DNA of 58,254 nucleotides from Bacteroidales bacterium M3 (GCA_001689445.1 LUJN01000013.1:1-58254), one strand, 5' to 3'; positions 24,434 through 33,156 are shown, numbered from the stretch's first letter. The notes: generated by a model from the letters alone, not told the origin. A program made the numbers and translations.

Positions 24434-26158
24434 CTATCGTATTGCGAGCTTGAGGGTGTGCTGACGGTCGGGCGTGGCGAGCGTGGCGGTGTATATGCCA
24501 GGCACGATGCCGCGAAGGGGGAGGACGGTGCCTTCCTGTGGTATTATTCCGTCAAGCAGTGTGGTGACTGTGCGGCCCTGCATGTCGCGTAGCGTGACAG
24601 TGACATGTGTTCCTGTGAGGCCATTGATGACGAGGCAGCCCTCCTCATATCTCATTGGGTTGTCATTGCCACCGGAGACAGCGGCTATCGCTGTAGGTCG
24701 TTGGAACGTAAGGTCATGGTTGAGCCGCTGCACGAGGTACTGCACGCTTTCCGAATTGGTGTCCCCCTCTTTCCACGATGCAATCCAACACTTTGAGTCA
24801 GCTACATTATCCACGGATAGGCCGCTGATAGACTGGCTGCTCACGCGCAAGGCAAATCGTCCACTCTGGGTGGTTGCCGCACCCGTCGACTGGTCGAACA
24901 GCTGCACGTAGATGTGTTTATCGCCTGTGCCCCACAGCTCTTCTTCGGTGTAGAACAATGCCATGTCGTTGCCGTCGGCGTAGGCTGGAACCGCCTCAGA
25001 GATATCCATGCGCACCATAGGTGTGAGTTCGACGGGTTCCTCGTCCCATACGGCGCGTCCCGTCTTGTCGAGGCGTTGTGCACGCAGGCTGTGGTAATTT
25101 TGCGAGGCATCGGTCTCGTTCCACAGGGCTATAAACCCGTTGCCGTCAGAAGTGGGGAGCACGTGGCTGTGAAATGCGTCATAGTCCGTGCTGCTGACTC
25201 TGACGCCACCGTCGGCGGAGGTGGCGGTGAATCCGAGCTTGCCGTCGGACGTAAGGTAGGTGACGTAGACACTCTCACGCATGTCCTTGTCGCGATCGTC
25301 GTCCCACGATGCAATCACTCCCCCGTCGCCAGAGGTGCGTATGTCAAGTTTGGTCCACAGGGGCGTGCGGTTCCAACCGCCATTGTAGATGCACACGTCC
25401 TCCCCCCACACGGCATTGCCGTCTCTGTCAATCCTGCGTGCATAAAGGTCGAGGTGTTTGCCGCGTGCGTAGATCAGGATTATGTCGCCGTCAGTGGAAT
25501 TGACGAGGTAGGGGTATTGAACACCGTCGGAGTCGGTAATTCTCATCGACGCGCTGTCCCATAGCGGCGTGCCGTCTGCGTCGAGCTGTTGCATCTCGAT
25601 GACGGTATTGCCCGAGGGGACGGTGTGGGTCCACGCAAAGATGTAATTGCCGGTAGTGGGCGACTGTACAATCCTCATCGAGGCATCGAGAGTGTGTCCT
25701 ATGCCACGGTCAATCGACACCCCGTCGTCGCCCCACAGCATCTCTCCATCGGGGGAAATCTTGTAGATGTTGTAGGTGAGCAGCCCCAACGATGGGTTGA
25801 AGTGGCGACAGTCGGGGGAGACGGCGATAGCGTTGCCGTCGTGGTCGACCAGCAGCAGTTGGTTTTCGAGAGTGTAGGAGAGCCCCGGCTCGGAGGCGAA
25901 TGTCAGCCCTTCGGGCGAAAAAATCCGGTTGCCCATGGCATCAAACGCCTGCACGGCATGGCGGTAGGTTACAATCTGGGCTTCGGGAGCGGTTGTCGGA
26001 GACGACAGTACGCTCCACGTCAGGCCTTCGGGGGCGGTAGCGGACTTGATTTCGTATACTCTTGTGCCCTGCGGTACAATGTCAAGGGGAGTTGTGCTCC
26101 ATTGGGCACTTGCCATGAACGCCGATGCGGCCATGGTTGCAATCATGATGAATCTCAT
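24434..26158 (-). CDS. Secreted beta-propeller-like protein with T9SS-type C-terminal domain
   Basis: A 574-residue protein with a signal peptide ending near AFMASAQ. The body shows repeated beta-rich modules with patterns such as DGEMLWGDDGVSIDRG, DGTPLWDSASM, DGNAVWGEDVCIYNG and KTGRAVWDEEPVEL, as in WD-like or PQQ-like propellers. The last 70 residues (GTHVTVTLRDMQGRTVTTLL, GIVPGIYTATL, ending LKLAIR) form a type A T9SS sorting domain, which would direct the protein across the outer membrane for anchoring or release. It is divergent from an AraC-type regulator with paired promoters between them. Ligand or activity is unknown; no catalytic motif is seen. Confidence 0.7.
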   Translation of the reverse strand: MRFIMIATMAASAFMASAQWSTTPLDIVPQGTRVYEIKSATAPEGLTWSVLSSPTTAPEAQIVTYRHAVQAFDAMGNRIFSPEGLTFASEPGLSYTLENQLLLVDHDGNAIAVSPDCRHFNPSLGLLTYNIYKISPDGEMLWGDDGVSIDRGIGHTLDASMRIVQSPTTGNYIFAWTHTVPSGNTVIEMQQLDADGTPLWDSASMRITDSDGVQYPYLVNSTDGDIILIYARGKHLDLYARRIDRDGNAVWGEDVCIYNGGWNRTPLWTKLDIRTSGDGGVIASWDDDRDKDMRESVYVTYLTSDGKLGFTATSADGGVRVSSTDYDAFHSHVLPTSDGNGFIALWNETDASQNYHSLRAQRLDKTGRAVWDEEPVELTPMVRMDISEAVPAYADGNDMALFYTEEELWGTGDKHIYVQLFDQSTGAATTQSGRFALRVSSQSISGLSVDNVADSKCWIASWKEGDTNSESVQYLVQRLNHDLTFQRPTAIAAVSGGNDNPMRYEEGCLVINGLTGTHVTVTLRDMQGRTVTTLLDGIIPQEGTVLPLRGIVPGIYTATLATPDRQHTLKLAIR

Positions 26159-26180
26159 ATCGGTCAGTGTATATTTATGA

Positions 26181-26188
26181 CAAAAATA
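26181..26188 (-). promoter_or_regulatory. -7 promoter element of the T9SS secreted protein
   Basis: TATTTTTG on the minus strand matches TAnnTTTG and lies 23 bases before the ATG at 26158. The -33 element is unclear. Confidence 0.5.
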
Positions 26189-26282
26189 GCGACAAAGGAG
26201 GATAATAGGCGTTCAAAATCGTAAAATTGACTTTGGAAGATGTCTTTTTACGATTTTGGATGCTGTTTTTTTGACTGAATGT

Positions 26283-26290
26283 TACCTTTG
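26283..26290 (+). promoter_or_regulatory. -7 promoter element of the AraC-type regulator
   Basis: TACCTTTG matches TAnnTTTG exactly. It lies inside the longer possible reading frame starting at 26256, so it argues for the ATG at 26316, which would give a leader of about 20 bases. Confidence 0.55.
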
Positions 26291-26315
26291 CGGGAATATT
26301 GCAATCGATTGGCTT

Positions 26316-27497
26316 ATGTCTTTTTTCTCTATCGACAATTTCTGCTATACATCCGCGCTGTTGCTCGTGTTTTCGGGCATCACGGGGGCGGGAGTCAGGT
26401 GGTTTCATATGTGCCGTCCCTATGACGAGTGTGGCGGCCGTTTCTATCCGGCCCGTCGGTTGGTGAGTGCATTTTATGCCGGAAACCTGTTGCTGCTTCC
26501 CTACTTGTTTGATATCGGCTCTGAATCGGGGTGGATGCTGGCTCGCTCATTCGGCATTATCTATTGCCCGGCGATGTATGCGGCTGTAGGGTTCAAGTAT
26601 TTTGCCCCCTATGGTGGCGGTCATGGCAGGTGGATTAACGTGTCGGCATGGCTGTCGGTGGTTTTTGTGGCTCTCCTGTCGCTTGTCGCGCTGTTGGCGG
26701 TTGCGGGATTTACTGTCCCCGAATGGACTGTCAGGACGCTTGGAGGGATTGCGCCGGTGTTTGGCATTCTCTCATTAAGCTCATTGGCATGGATGTCATG
26801 GTGGCTCAAGAGGCTGATTGACCGTTACTGCAACGAGAACTACTCAAATACCGATGACTTTCCCCGATGGTTTGCCCGTGTGATACTCTATCCCGTGGCG
26901 GCGTGGATGTTGCTGCTGTGGGGTGTCTACATGCTCGACAATCCGGCAATGACAAGCTGCCTCAAACTGATATACATGCTCATGCTTTGGATATACCTGA
27001 TTGTGATATTGCATCCACAGCGGTCGGACGTGGTCGATGAGATAAACCGTGCAGCCCGGGAGACGATGGAAGTATCCTTGTCGGCGGGGACTGCCACGTC
27101 GGGCGCGACTGCCGACAGGGGAAGCGTTATAGGAATGGCCGTGGGGCCTCAGCCTGAGGGTGTGGAAATATCGCCCGAACTGTCGGAACGCCTGCTTGAC
27201 AGGCTTGAGGAGGCATTTGTGGCCGACAGGATATACCTTAACCCCAATCTGACGTTACAGGACGTGGCCGACCATATAGGCACCAACCGTACCTATGCGT
27301 CGGCGCTCATCGTGAGACACCACGGGTCGTTTATCACCTATGTCAATCGGCTGCGCATAGAGCACGCCTTGAAACTGAGGCAAGGCAATCCGGCGATGAC
27401 GGTGCAGGAGCTGTTTTCAAGCTCGGGATTCAATACGCGCACAAGCTATCTGAAGTGGCTTAAGGAGTATCTGCGCAACGCCGATAATGACGCGTAG
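26316..27497 (+). CDS. Membrane-anchored AraC-type transcriptional regulator
   Basis: A 394-residue protein. The N-terminal half has about six hydrophobic segments (near 8-26, 52-75, 82-103, 118-142, 150-170, 195-235), and the C-terminal 110 residues carry an AraC-type double helix-turn-helix: LTLQDVADHIGTNRTYASALI, then VNRLRIEHALKLR, VQELFSSSGFNTRTSYLKWLKEY. An integral membrane sensor joined to an AraC DNA-binding domain is known in Bacteroidota. The start is set by the promoter at 26283. Its divergent neighbour, a T9SS secreted protein, is the obvious candidate target, but this is inferred from position only. Confidence 0.85.
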   Translation: MSFFSIDNFCYTSALLLVFSGITGAGVRWFHMCRPYDECGGRFYPARRLVSAFYAGNLLLLPYLFDIGSESGWMLARSFGIIYCPAMYAAVGFKYFAPYGGGHGRWINVSAWLSVVFVALLSLVALLAVAGFTVPEWTVRTLGGIAPVFGILSLSSLAWMSWWLKRLIDRYCNENYSNTDDFPRWFARVILYPVAAWMLLLWGVYMLDNPAMTSCLKLIYMLMLWIYLIVILHPQRSDVVDEINRAARETMEVSLSAGTATSGATADRGSVIGMAVGPQPEGVEISPELSERLLDRLEEAFVADRIYLNPNLTLQDVADHIGTNRTYASALIVRHHGSFITYVNRLRIEHALKLRQGNPAMTVQELFSSSGFNTRTSYLKWLKEYLRNADNDA

Positions 27498-27508
27498 GCA
27501 GGCCGCGG

Positions 27509-28825
27509 CTATTTCTCGCGCATGAATACGTTGATTGGGGTGCCGTGAAAGTCCCAATTGTCGCGTATCTTGTTTTCGAGATAGCGCCGATAGGGTTCCT
27601 TGACCCATTGGGGGAGGTTGCAGAAGAATATGAATGTCGGTATAGGCGAGCCTTTGAGCATCGTCACATACTTTATCTTCACGTATTTTCCTTTGTTGGC
27701 GGGTGGGGGATAAGCCTCTATGGCCTCGTGCATCACTGTGTTGAGCTGGGATGTGGGGACGATGCGCTTGCGGTTCTGGTAGACCTCGACGGCAGTCTCA
27801 AGCACCTTGTAGATACGCTGTTTGGTGAGGGCCGAGCCAAAGATGATGGGGAAGTCGGTGAAGGGGGCGAAACGCTCGCGTATAGCGGCCTCGAAGTGCT
27901 TGATTGCGGCCTGCGACTTGTCCTCCACAAGGTCCCACTTGTTGACGCACACGACAAGCCCCTTCTTGTTGCGCTGTATAAGCGAGAAGATGCTCACGTC
28001 CTGGCTCTCGATGCCGCGCGTGGCATCAATCATCAGTATGCACACGTCCGACGCCTCGATGGCGCGGATGGAGCGTATCACCGAGTAATACTCGATATCC
28101 TCGTTGACTTTGGTCTTCTTGCGGATGCCGGCGGTGTCGACAAGGTAGAAGTCAAAGCCAAACTTGTTGTAGCGTGTGTATATGGAGTCGCGTGTCGTGC
28201 CGGCTATGTCGGTCACGATGTTGCGTTCCTCTCCTATGAACGAGTTGATGATGGAGGACTTGCCGGCATTGGGGCGTCCTACGATAGCAAACTTTGGGAT
28301 GTCATCGAGTTTTTCCTCCTCGTCGTCAACCTCGGGAAGGTCCTTGACCACCTCGTCGAGCAGGTCGCCCGTGCCGTAGCCGCTGACGGCTGAAACGGGG
28401 TAGGGTTCGCCCAAACCGAGGGCGTAGAACTCGGCGATGTTATAGAGCCAGTCGTTGGAGTCGACCTTATTGGCCACGAGTATGACGGGCTTCTTGGAGC
28501 GGCGGAGTATCTCGGCCACGTGGTCGTCGAGATCGGTGACGCCGTTCATGGCGTCGACCACGAAGAGTATCACGTCGGCCTGCTCTATAGCGAGATGCAC
28601 CTGCTTGTTGATTTCGCCCTCAAAGATATCCTCCGAGTTGACCACCCAACCGCCGGTGTCAACGATTGAAAACTCCTTGCCGGCCCAGTCGACCATGCCG
28701 TACTGGCGGTCGCGTGTCGTGCCGGCCGTCTCGTCGACAATCGCCGTGCGTGTCTGCGTCAGGCGGTTGAAAAGCGTCGACTTGCCCACATTGGGGCGTC
28801 CTACTATTGCTACAAGTCTACCCAT
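27509..28825 (-). CDS. der: Ribosome biogenesis GTPase Der (EngA)
   Basis: A 438-residue tandem GTPase needed for 50S subunit assembly. Two G domains are visible, with P-loops GRPNVGKSTL (about 7-16) and GRPNAGKSSI (about 181-190), switch motifs DTGG and DTAG, and base-recognition motifs NKVD and NKWD. A KH-like C-terminal domain (about 350-438) follows. It is the last gene of the DUF177-rpmF-fabH-era-der cluster. A pair of 7-bp repeat arrays separates it from era. Its gene end is 12 bases from the end of the convergent AraC-type gene. Confidence 0.97.
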   Translation of the reverse strand: MGRLVAIVGRPNVGKSTLFNRLTQTRTAIVDETAGTTRDRQYGMVDWAGKEFSIVDTGGWVVNSEDIFEGEINKQVHLAIEQADVILFVVDAMNGVTDLDDHVAEILRRSKKPVILVANKVDSNDWLYNIAEFYALGLGEPYPVSAVSGYGTGDLLDEVVKDLPEVDDEEEKLDDIPKFAIVGRPNAGKSSIINSFIGEERNIVTDIAGTTRDSIYTRYNKFGFDFYLVDTAGIRKKTKVNEDIEYYSVIRSIRAIEASDVCILMIDATRGIESQDVSIFSLIQRNKKGLVVCVNKWDLVEDKSQAAIKHFEAAIRERFAPFTDFPIIFGSALTKQRIYKVLETAVEVYQNRKRIVPTSQLNTVMHEAIEAYPPPANKGKYVKIKYVTMLKGSPIPTFIFFCNLPQWVKEPYRRYLENKIRDNWDFHGTPINVFMREK

Positions 28826-28833
28826 CCTTATTT

Positions 28834-29005
28834 AAGTTCAAAGTTCATAGTGCACAGTTCATAGTTTTGGAGTGCACAATTCTTAGTGTACAGTGTCGGG
28901 ATTATCCGTTTGCTGTCGGCTGAATATTAATTATCTGCAAATTTAACACAAATCATTGTAATCTCCAACGGCTCAACTCTGCACTCTGCACTTTGAACTG
29001 TGCAC
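28834..29005. repeat. Facing 7-bp arrays between era and der
   Basis: Forward units AGTTCAA, AGTTCAT, AGTGCAC, AGTTCAT run from 28836, with degenerate units on to about 28900. Reverse units CTCTGCA, CTTTGAA and CTGTGCA run from about 28975 to 29005. Seventy bases of ordinary AT-rich sequence lie between. The two arrays are in inverted orientation and nearly fill the 204-base gap. Confidence 0.8.
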
Positions 29006-29053
29006 CGCTCGTTCGGCTATATCGAATAGCTATTCGATATAGCCGAACGAGCG
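29006..29053. repeat. Perfect 48-bp palindrome spanning the era stop codon
   Basis: The last 24 bases of the era gene, up to and including its TAG stop (29030-29053), are repeated as an exact inverted copy at 29006-29029 with no loop between the halves. It begins CGCTCGTTCGGCTATATCGA on the plus strand. One end abuts the 7-bp array that ends at 29005. Confidence 0.95.
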
Positions 29054-29923
29054 GAGTTTGTTCTCGCGGTTGCGCCAGTCTTTCTCGACCTTGACGAAAA
29101 GCTCGAGGTAGACTTTTTTGCCGAAGAATGTCTCGATATCCTTGCGCGCCTCGGTGCCGGTCTTTTTCAACTTGGCGCCTCCCTTGCCGATAAGGATGCC
29201 TTTTTGTGTATCGCGCTCGACGTATATCACGGCCATGATGTGGATGGCGTTTTCCTTCTCGTCAAATTTCTCGACGATGACCTCGGCCGAGTAGGGCACT
29301 TCCTTCTCGTAGTTGAGCAGTATTTTCTCTCGGATTATCTCGGTGACAAAGAATCGTGCCGGCTTGTCGGTCAGGGCGTCCTTGCCGAAGAATGGCGGCG
29401 ACGGCGGCAGCAACTCCACGATGCGGTTCATGAGGTTCTCTACGTTGAAATGCAGCATCGCGCTGATGGGGAACACCTCGGCCTTGGGTAGCAGCTCCTT
29501 CCATTTGGCTATGATGGCTTCCAGTTCCCCCTGCCCCTTGAGCAGGTCGACCTTGTTGATGACCAGGAGCACAGGTATTGTCTCCTGTGCCACCTTGGCG
29601 AGGAAGTCGGCATTCTTGGTGGGGTCTTCGACGACATCGGTCACGTAGAGCAGGATGTCGGCGTCGGTGAGTGCGCTTTTGGAAAATTCGAGCATACTCT
29701 CCTGGAGCTTGTATTTGGGCTTCAGCACTCCGGGAGTGTCGGAGAAGACAATCTGGTACTCGTCGGTGTTGACAATGCCCATGATGCGGTGGCGTGTGGT
29801 CTGGGCCTTTGAGGTGATTATGCTCACGCGTTCACCCACGAGGTCGTTCATGAGGGTCGATTTCCCTACATTCGGGTTGCCTACGATATTGACAAAGCCC
29901 GCTTTGTGCTGTTGTTCGCTCAT
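29030..29923 (-). CDS. era: GTPase Era
   Basis: A 297-residue GTPase that binds 16S rRNA and helps 30S subunit maturation. The G domain shows GNPNVGKSTL (about 16-25), the switch II motif DTPG, and NKVD (about 122-125). The C-terminal KH domain (about 205-290) contains VIYVERDTQKGILIGKGGAKL. The length is normal. It follows fabH by 96 bases across a terminator-like hairpin, so it may have its own promoter, though none is clear. Its final codons and stop are one half of a perfect 48-bp palindrome. Confidence 0.97.
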   Translation of the reverse strand: MSEQQHKAGFVNIVGNPNVGKSTLMNDLVGERVSIITSKAQTTRHRIMGIVNTDEYQIVFSDTPGVLKPKYKLQESMLEFSKSALTDADILLYVTDVVEDPTKNADFLAKVAQETIPVLLVINKVDLLKGQGELEAIIAKWKELLPKAEVFPISAMLHFNVENLMNRIVELLPPSPPFFGKDALTDKPARFFVTEIIREKILLNYEKEVPYSAEVIVEKFDEKENAIHIMAVIYVERDTQKGILIGKGGAKLKKTGTEARKDIETFFGKKVYLELFVKVEKDWRNRENKLRSFGYIE

Positions 29924-29958
29924 AATAAGAGGTAAATATTGATTGCTATAGGATAAAA

Positions 29959-29990
29959 CAAAAATAGCATCCGTAAAGATGCTATTTTTG
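29959..29990. terminator. Bidirectional-type terminator between fabH and era
   Basis: CAAAAATAGCATC (29959-29971) pairs perfectly with GATGCTATTTTTG (29978-29990) around a six-base loop. The A and T tracts give a U-rich tail in both directions. It begins 29 bases after the fabH stop. Confidence 0.8.
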
Positions 29991-30019
29991 ATATTCTTAA
30001 CTCCATGTGGCGCCTTATG

Positions 30020-31003
30020 CTACAGGTCCCATATGACGTAGAGGGCACCCCATGTGTATCCTGCGCCAAAGGCGGTGAGTATCATCTTGTCGCCCTTGTG
30101 TAGACGGTCTTTGTACTCGTCGATGCACAGGGGGATGGATGCCGCGCTCGTGTTGCCGTAGTGCTCGATGTTGACAAGCACCTTGGCGGGGTCGATGTGT
30201 GCGCGGTCGGCCACTGCCTCGATGATGCGGAGGTTGGCCTGATGGGGCACGAGCCAGTTGACGTCGTCCATCGTCAGGTTGTTGCGGCGTGCCACGTCGA
30301 GGCTCGATGTGAGCATGTTGGTGACAGCGTGCTTGTAGACTGCGCGGCCATCCTGATAGATGAAGTGCTCGCCGGCCTCCACTGTCTCGTGTGTGGCGGG
30401 ATGAACCGAGCCGCCGGCTTTCATCAGCAGGTGCTCGCAACCCTCGCCGTCGATGTGGAATACACCGTCCATGATGCCGACTTCCTTCTCTGTCGGCTCA
30501 AGCAGCATAGCGGCTGCGGCGTCGCCAAAGAGGGGGCATGTCGAGCGGTCGGCATAGTTGACCATCGAAGACATCTTCTCGGCGGCCACTACCACGACTT
30601 TCTTGTACATCCCCGAACGGACATAGGCCGCACCATCCTGCAACGCTACAAGGAATCCCGCGCAAGCGGCCTGCAGGTCGTAGGCATAGGCGTTTTTCAG
30701 CCCGGTGTGATAGGCTATAATAGAGCCTGTCGAGGGGAAGCGGTAGTCGGGGTTTGAGGTGGCGCATATCAGCAGGTCGACCTCCTCGGCCTTTGTGCCG
30801 GTCGACTCCATAAGCCGTTCCACGGCCTTTATGCCGAGAAACGAGGAGCCTACGCCATCCTTCTTTAGGATGCGGCGCTGCTTGATGCCCACACGGGTGG
30901 TAATCCACTCGTCGTTTGTGTCGACCATCTTCGACAGCATGTCGTTGTCGAGGATGTCTTCGGGGACATATGATGCTATGCCCGATATTCTTGCGTTAAG
31001 CAT
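30020..31003 (-). CDS. fabH: Beta-ketoacyl-ACP synthase III
   Basis: A 327-residue condensing enzyme that starts fatty acid synthesis by joining acetyl-CoA (or a branched acyl-CoA) to malonyl-ACP. The catalytic triad is visible: Cys114 in QAACAGFLVAL, His in VPHQANLRII (about 248), and Asn in HYGNTSAASIP (about 278). The length is normal. It follows rpmF by 12 bases in the DUF177-rpmF-fabH operon that is common in bacteria; plsX, often found between them in other phyla, is absent here. Confidence 0.96.
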   Translation of the reverse strand: MLNARISGIASYVPEDILDNDMLSKMVDTNDEWITTRVGIKQRRILKKDGVGSSFLGIKAVERLMESTGTKAEEVDLLICATSNPDYRFPSTGSIIAYHTGLKNAYAYDLQAACAGFLVALQDGAAYVRSGMYKKVVVVAAEKMSSMVNYADRSTCPLFGDAAAAMLLEPTEKEVGIMDGVFHIDGEGCEHLLMKAGGSVHPATHETVEAGEHFIYQDGRAVYKHAVTNMLTSSLDVARRNNLTMDDVNWLVPHQANLRIIEAVADRAHIDPAKVLVNIEHYGNTSAASIPLCIDEYKDRLHKGDKMILTAFGAGYTWGALYVIWDL

Positions 31004-31015
31004 TTCGCGTAGTGC

Positions 31016-31201
31016 TTATACTGTAGCGTCCTTTTCGATAGCGACCTTGCCACGGTAGTAGCCACACTCGCCGCATACGGTGTGGTATACGTGCCATGCG
31101 CCACAGTTGGGGCAGAGAGCCAGGGTGGGAGCCACGGCCTTGTCGTGGGTTCTACGCTTTGCTGTTCTTGTCTTTGATTGTTTGCGTTTAGGATGTGCCA
31201 T
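31016..31201 (-). CDS. rpmF: 50S ribosomal protein L32
   Basis: A 61-residue L32 protein starting MAHPKRKQSKTRTAKRRTHD, followed by a zinc-ribbon of four cysteines (CPNC and CGEC, about residues 33-51). It sits 60 bases after the DUF177 gene and 12 before fabH, the usual arrangement. Confidence 0.98.
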   Translation of the reverse strand: MAHPKRKQSKTRTAKRRTHDKAVAPTLALCPNCGAWHVYHTVCGECGYYRGKVAIEKDATV

Positions 31202-31261
31202 TTTACTTTATTGTTTTTAATTTTTTATCTCTTGTCCTGTCAGTTGACCTGACTTATGTTT

Positions 31262-31846
31262 TCAGTTGTTGTCGCCGTCATCGCCCTTGAGGCCCTCCAA
31301 CGCGCTCCATCGGGGGTCGGTCGGAGTCTCCTCGGCAGAGTCGATTTCGTCGAGTATCTCCTCTTCCATCTCGCTATCCTCGTCGTCGGCTATGCGTGCG
31401 CGGTGCTTGTTGAGCTTTCCGCTCATGGCGCGGTTGCATTTGCCGGGGGCATGGACGTGTTTCAACGGTATCGCCAGCTCCACTGTGTCGTATATCAGGT
31501 AGGACACGTTGAGGTAGTTGTCGCTCTCGGGGATTTCCAACAGGTCGTCGGTGTCGTCGTTGTAGTCTGCGCCATATTTCACCGTGATATGGTAGGTAGT
31601 GTCGATTTCATGCTGCATGTTGTCGAGACAGCGGTCGCAGATGAGCGTCACTTCGCCTGTTATCACAAATGTCAAGTCGTACATCTCACCGCGATTTTCC
31701 ACCGTGAGGCGTACGTTCAAGTCGGCGCCATGGACGTCTGAGCTTTCCATATTGATGAAAAACTGCTTGTCCAAATGGTAGTCAAACTCTTGGCTACCAA
31801 TGGGCATAGACTTCAATGGGAGCTTAAATTCCGAGAACTTTCCCAT
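31262..31846 (-). CDS. DUF177 (YceD) family protein
   Basis: A 194-residue protein of the YceD/DUF177 family, which is nearly always encoded directly upstream of rpmF and is thought to affect rRNA or ribosome assembly. It shows the family CxxC-like segment LICDRCLDNMQHEID near residues 72-86, and an acidic C-terminal tail with MEEEILDEIDSAEETP. It is the first gene of the operon with rpmF and fabH and has a good promoter. Confidence 0.88.
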   Translation of the reverse strand: MGKFSEFKLPLKSMPIGSQEFDYHLDKQFFINMESSDVHGADLNVRLTVENRGEMYDLTFVITGEVTLICDRCLDNMQHEIDTTYHITVKYGADYNDDTDDLLEIPESDNYLNVSYLIYDTVELAIPLKHVHAPGKCNRAMSGKLNKHRARIADDEDSEMEEEILDEIDSAEETPTDPRWSALEGLKGDDGDNN

Positions 31847-31868
31847 AGCTGTTTGCGTTAAAACGCCG

Positions 31869-31899
31869 CAAAGTTAGGCATATTCCTCAACATAATCAA
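31869..31899 (-). promoter_or_regulatory. Promoter of the DUF177-rpmF-fabH operon
   Basis: TAACTTTG on the minus strand (31869-31876) matches TAnnTTTG exactly, with a TTG at 31897-31899 twenty bases upstream. It ends 22 bases before the ATG. Confidence 0.7.
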
Positions 31900-31928
31900 C
31901 TATTTGCACACTTTTTTTGTTGTCGCCG

Positions 31929-32591
31929 TCACTCGTATAGGGTGGGGTCGGGAAGGCCCGCGAGGAAGAATGCCTCGCGCCGCTCGACGCATGTGCCGCA
32001 TCGGCCGCAATGGCGCTCGCCGCCTTTGTAGCAAGAGTAGGTGTGGGCGAAGTCGAGTCCATGGGATGCGCCACGGGCGGCTATTTCGGCCTTTGTGAGG
32101 CTTGTATATGGGGCATATAGGCGTATGCCGTCATACGTGCCTGCGGCGATGGCCGAGTCCATCGCCCCGACGAATGTCGGGCGGCAGTCGGGATATATGG
32201 CGTGGTCGCCGGCATGGTTGGCAATCATGACGCGCTGCAGGCCACGGCTCTCGGCAAGCCCGGCTGCCACGGCAAGCATTATTCCGTTGCGGAACGGTAC
32301 GACGGTCGAGCGCATGGACTGGTCGGTATAGTTGCCCTCGGGTATGGCGTCGGCTCCGCTAAGCAACGAGCTGTCAAAGTATTGTCCCATAAAGTCGAGA
32401 GGTATCTCCAGCCACTCGATGCCGAGACGCCCGCAGTTGTAGCGGGCACACTCGGCCTCGCGTCGGTTGTGGTTGGAGCCATATTGGAATGTGACGGCAA
32501 GGGCTATCTCGTCGCGGTATTCGTAGAGCATCGAGGTGGAGTCCATGCCGCCCGACAATACCAACAGGGCGTTTTTTAGTTCAGAATTCAT
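31929..32591 (-). CDS. queC: 7-cyano-7-deazaguanine synthase
   Basis: A 220-residue ATP-dependent enzyme that makes preQ0 from 7-carboxy-7-deazaguanine on the path to queuosine tRNA modification. The PP-loop SGGMDST lies near residues 14-20, and the zinc-binding cysteines are in CYKGGERHCGRCGTC near 187-201. The first residues, MNSELK, are written by a 7-bp repeat unit (GAATTCTGAACT), so the start codon lies at the edge of the repeat. queF lies upstream on the same strand. queD and queE are not in the window. Confidence 0.95.
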   Translation of the reverse strand: MNSELKNALLVLSGGMDSTSMLYEYRDEIALAVTFQYGSNHNRREAECARYNCGRLGIEWLEIPLDFMGQYFDSSLLSGADAIPEGNYTDQSMRSTVVPFRNGIMLAVAAGLAESRGLQRVMIANHAGDHAIYPDCRPTFVGAMDSAIAAGTYDGIRLYAPYTSLTKAEIAARGASHGLDFAHTYSCYKGGERHCGRCGTCVERREAFFLAGLPDPTLYE

Positions 32592-32692
32592 AGTGCAAAG
32601 TTCACAGTTATTGGGTCTATTAGACCTATTGGTCCTATTGGACTTATCTATAGGTCTAATAAGTCTAATATGCCATTATAGGTCTAATATTT
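32579..32692 (+). repeat. Composite repeat: 7-bp array then 9-bp array
   Basis: Units AGTTCAG, AATTCAT, AGTGCAA, AGTTCAC, AGTTA (32579-32610) are followed by 9-mers such as CTATTAGAC, CTATTGGTC, CTATTGGAC, GGTCTAATA, AGTCTAATA up to 32692. It fills the queF-queC gap and overlaps both gene ends. Confidence 0.85.
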
Positions 32693-33151
32693 CGAGCATT
32701 GCTGGAGGAGGCGTGTGCGGGCCATCTCCTGATGGTCGTCATCGCCGTAGTTGGCAAATGGATAGATGGAGATGCCGCCGCGCGGGGTGAACAGCCCGAT
32801 GACCTCGATATAGCGCGGGTCCATCAGGCGCACGAGGTCTTTCATGATGATGTTCACGCAGTCCTCGTGGAAGTCGCCGTGGTTGCGGAAGCTGAAGAGG
32901 TAGAGTTTCAGGCTCTTGCTCTCGACCATCCGCTCGCGGGGTATGTAGTTGATGATTATCCGCGCAAAGTCGGGCTGTCCCGTCTTTGGGCAGAGGGATG
33001 TGAACTCGGGGCAGTTGAATGTCACGAGATATTCGTTTTCGGGGTGCTTGTTGGGGAATGTCTCAAGCACTTCGGGTGCATATTGGTCGGGGTAGCGCGT
33101 GGCGGTGTCGCCGAGCAGCGTCACCCCTTGGAGGTCGTCTTTATCACGCAT
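32684..33151 (-). CDS. queF: NADPH-dependent 7-cyano-7-deazaguanine reductase
   Basis: A 155-residue enzyme that reduces the nitrile of preQ0 to the amine of preQ1. The catalytic Cys54 is in TSLCPKTGQPDF with Asp61 as proton donor, and the NADPH-related ESKSLKLYLFSFRNHGDFHE segment follows. It is the short, unimodular type. An upstream ATG at 33172 would add MNFALHK, which is purely repeat-derived, so the start at 33151 is preferred. The stop codon TAG lies in a 9-bp repeat unit. With queC, the enzyme of the preceding step, it forms a repeat-interrupted pair on the same strand. Confidence 0.95.
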   Translation of the reverse strand: MRDKDDLQGVTLLGDTATRYPDQYAPEVLETFPNKHPENEYLVTFNCPEFTSLCPKTGQPDFARIIINYIPRERMVESKSLKLYLFSFRNHGDFHEDCVNIIMKDLVRLMDPRYIEVIGLFTPRGGISIYPFANYGDDDHQEMARTRLLQQCSKY

Positions 33152-33156
33152 CTTGT

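Noticed and set aside
26256..26315. Longer start for the AraC-type regulator
   Set aside because: An exact -7 promoter element lies inside the extension at 26283-26290, so it is probably not translated.
28833..29053. Insertion sequence or transposon between era and der
   Set aside because: There is no transposase gene, only short arrays and a palindrome, and no target duplication could be recognised.
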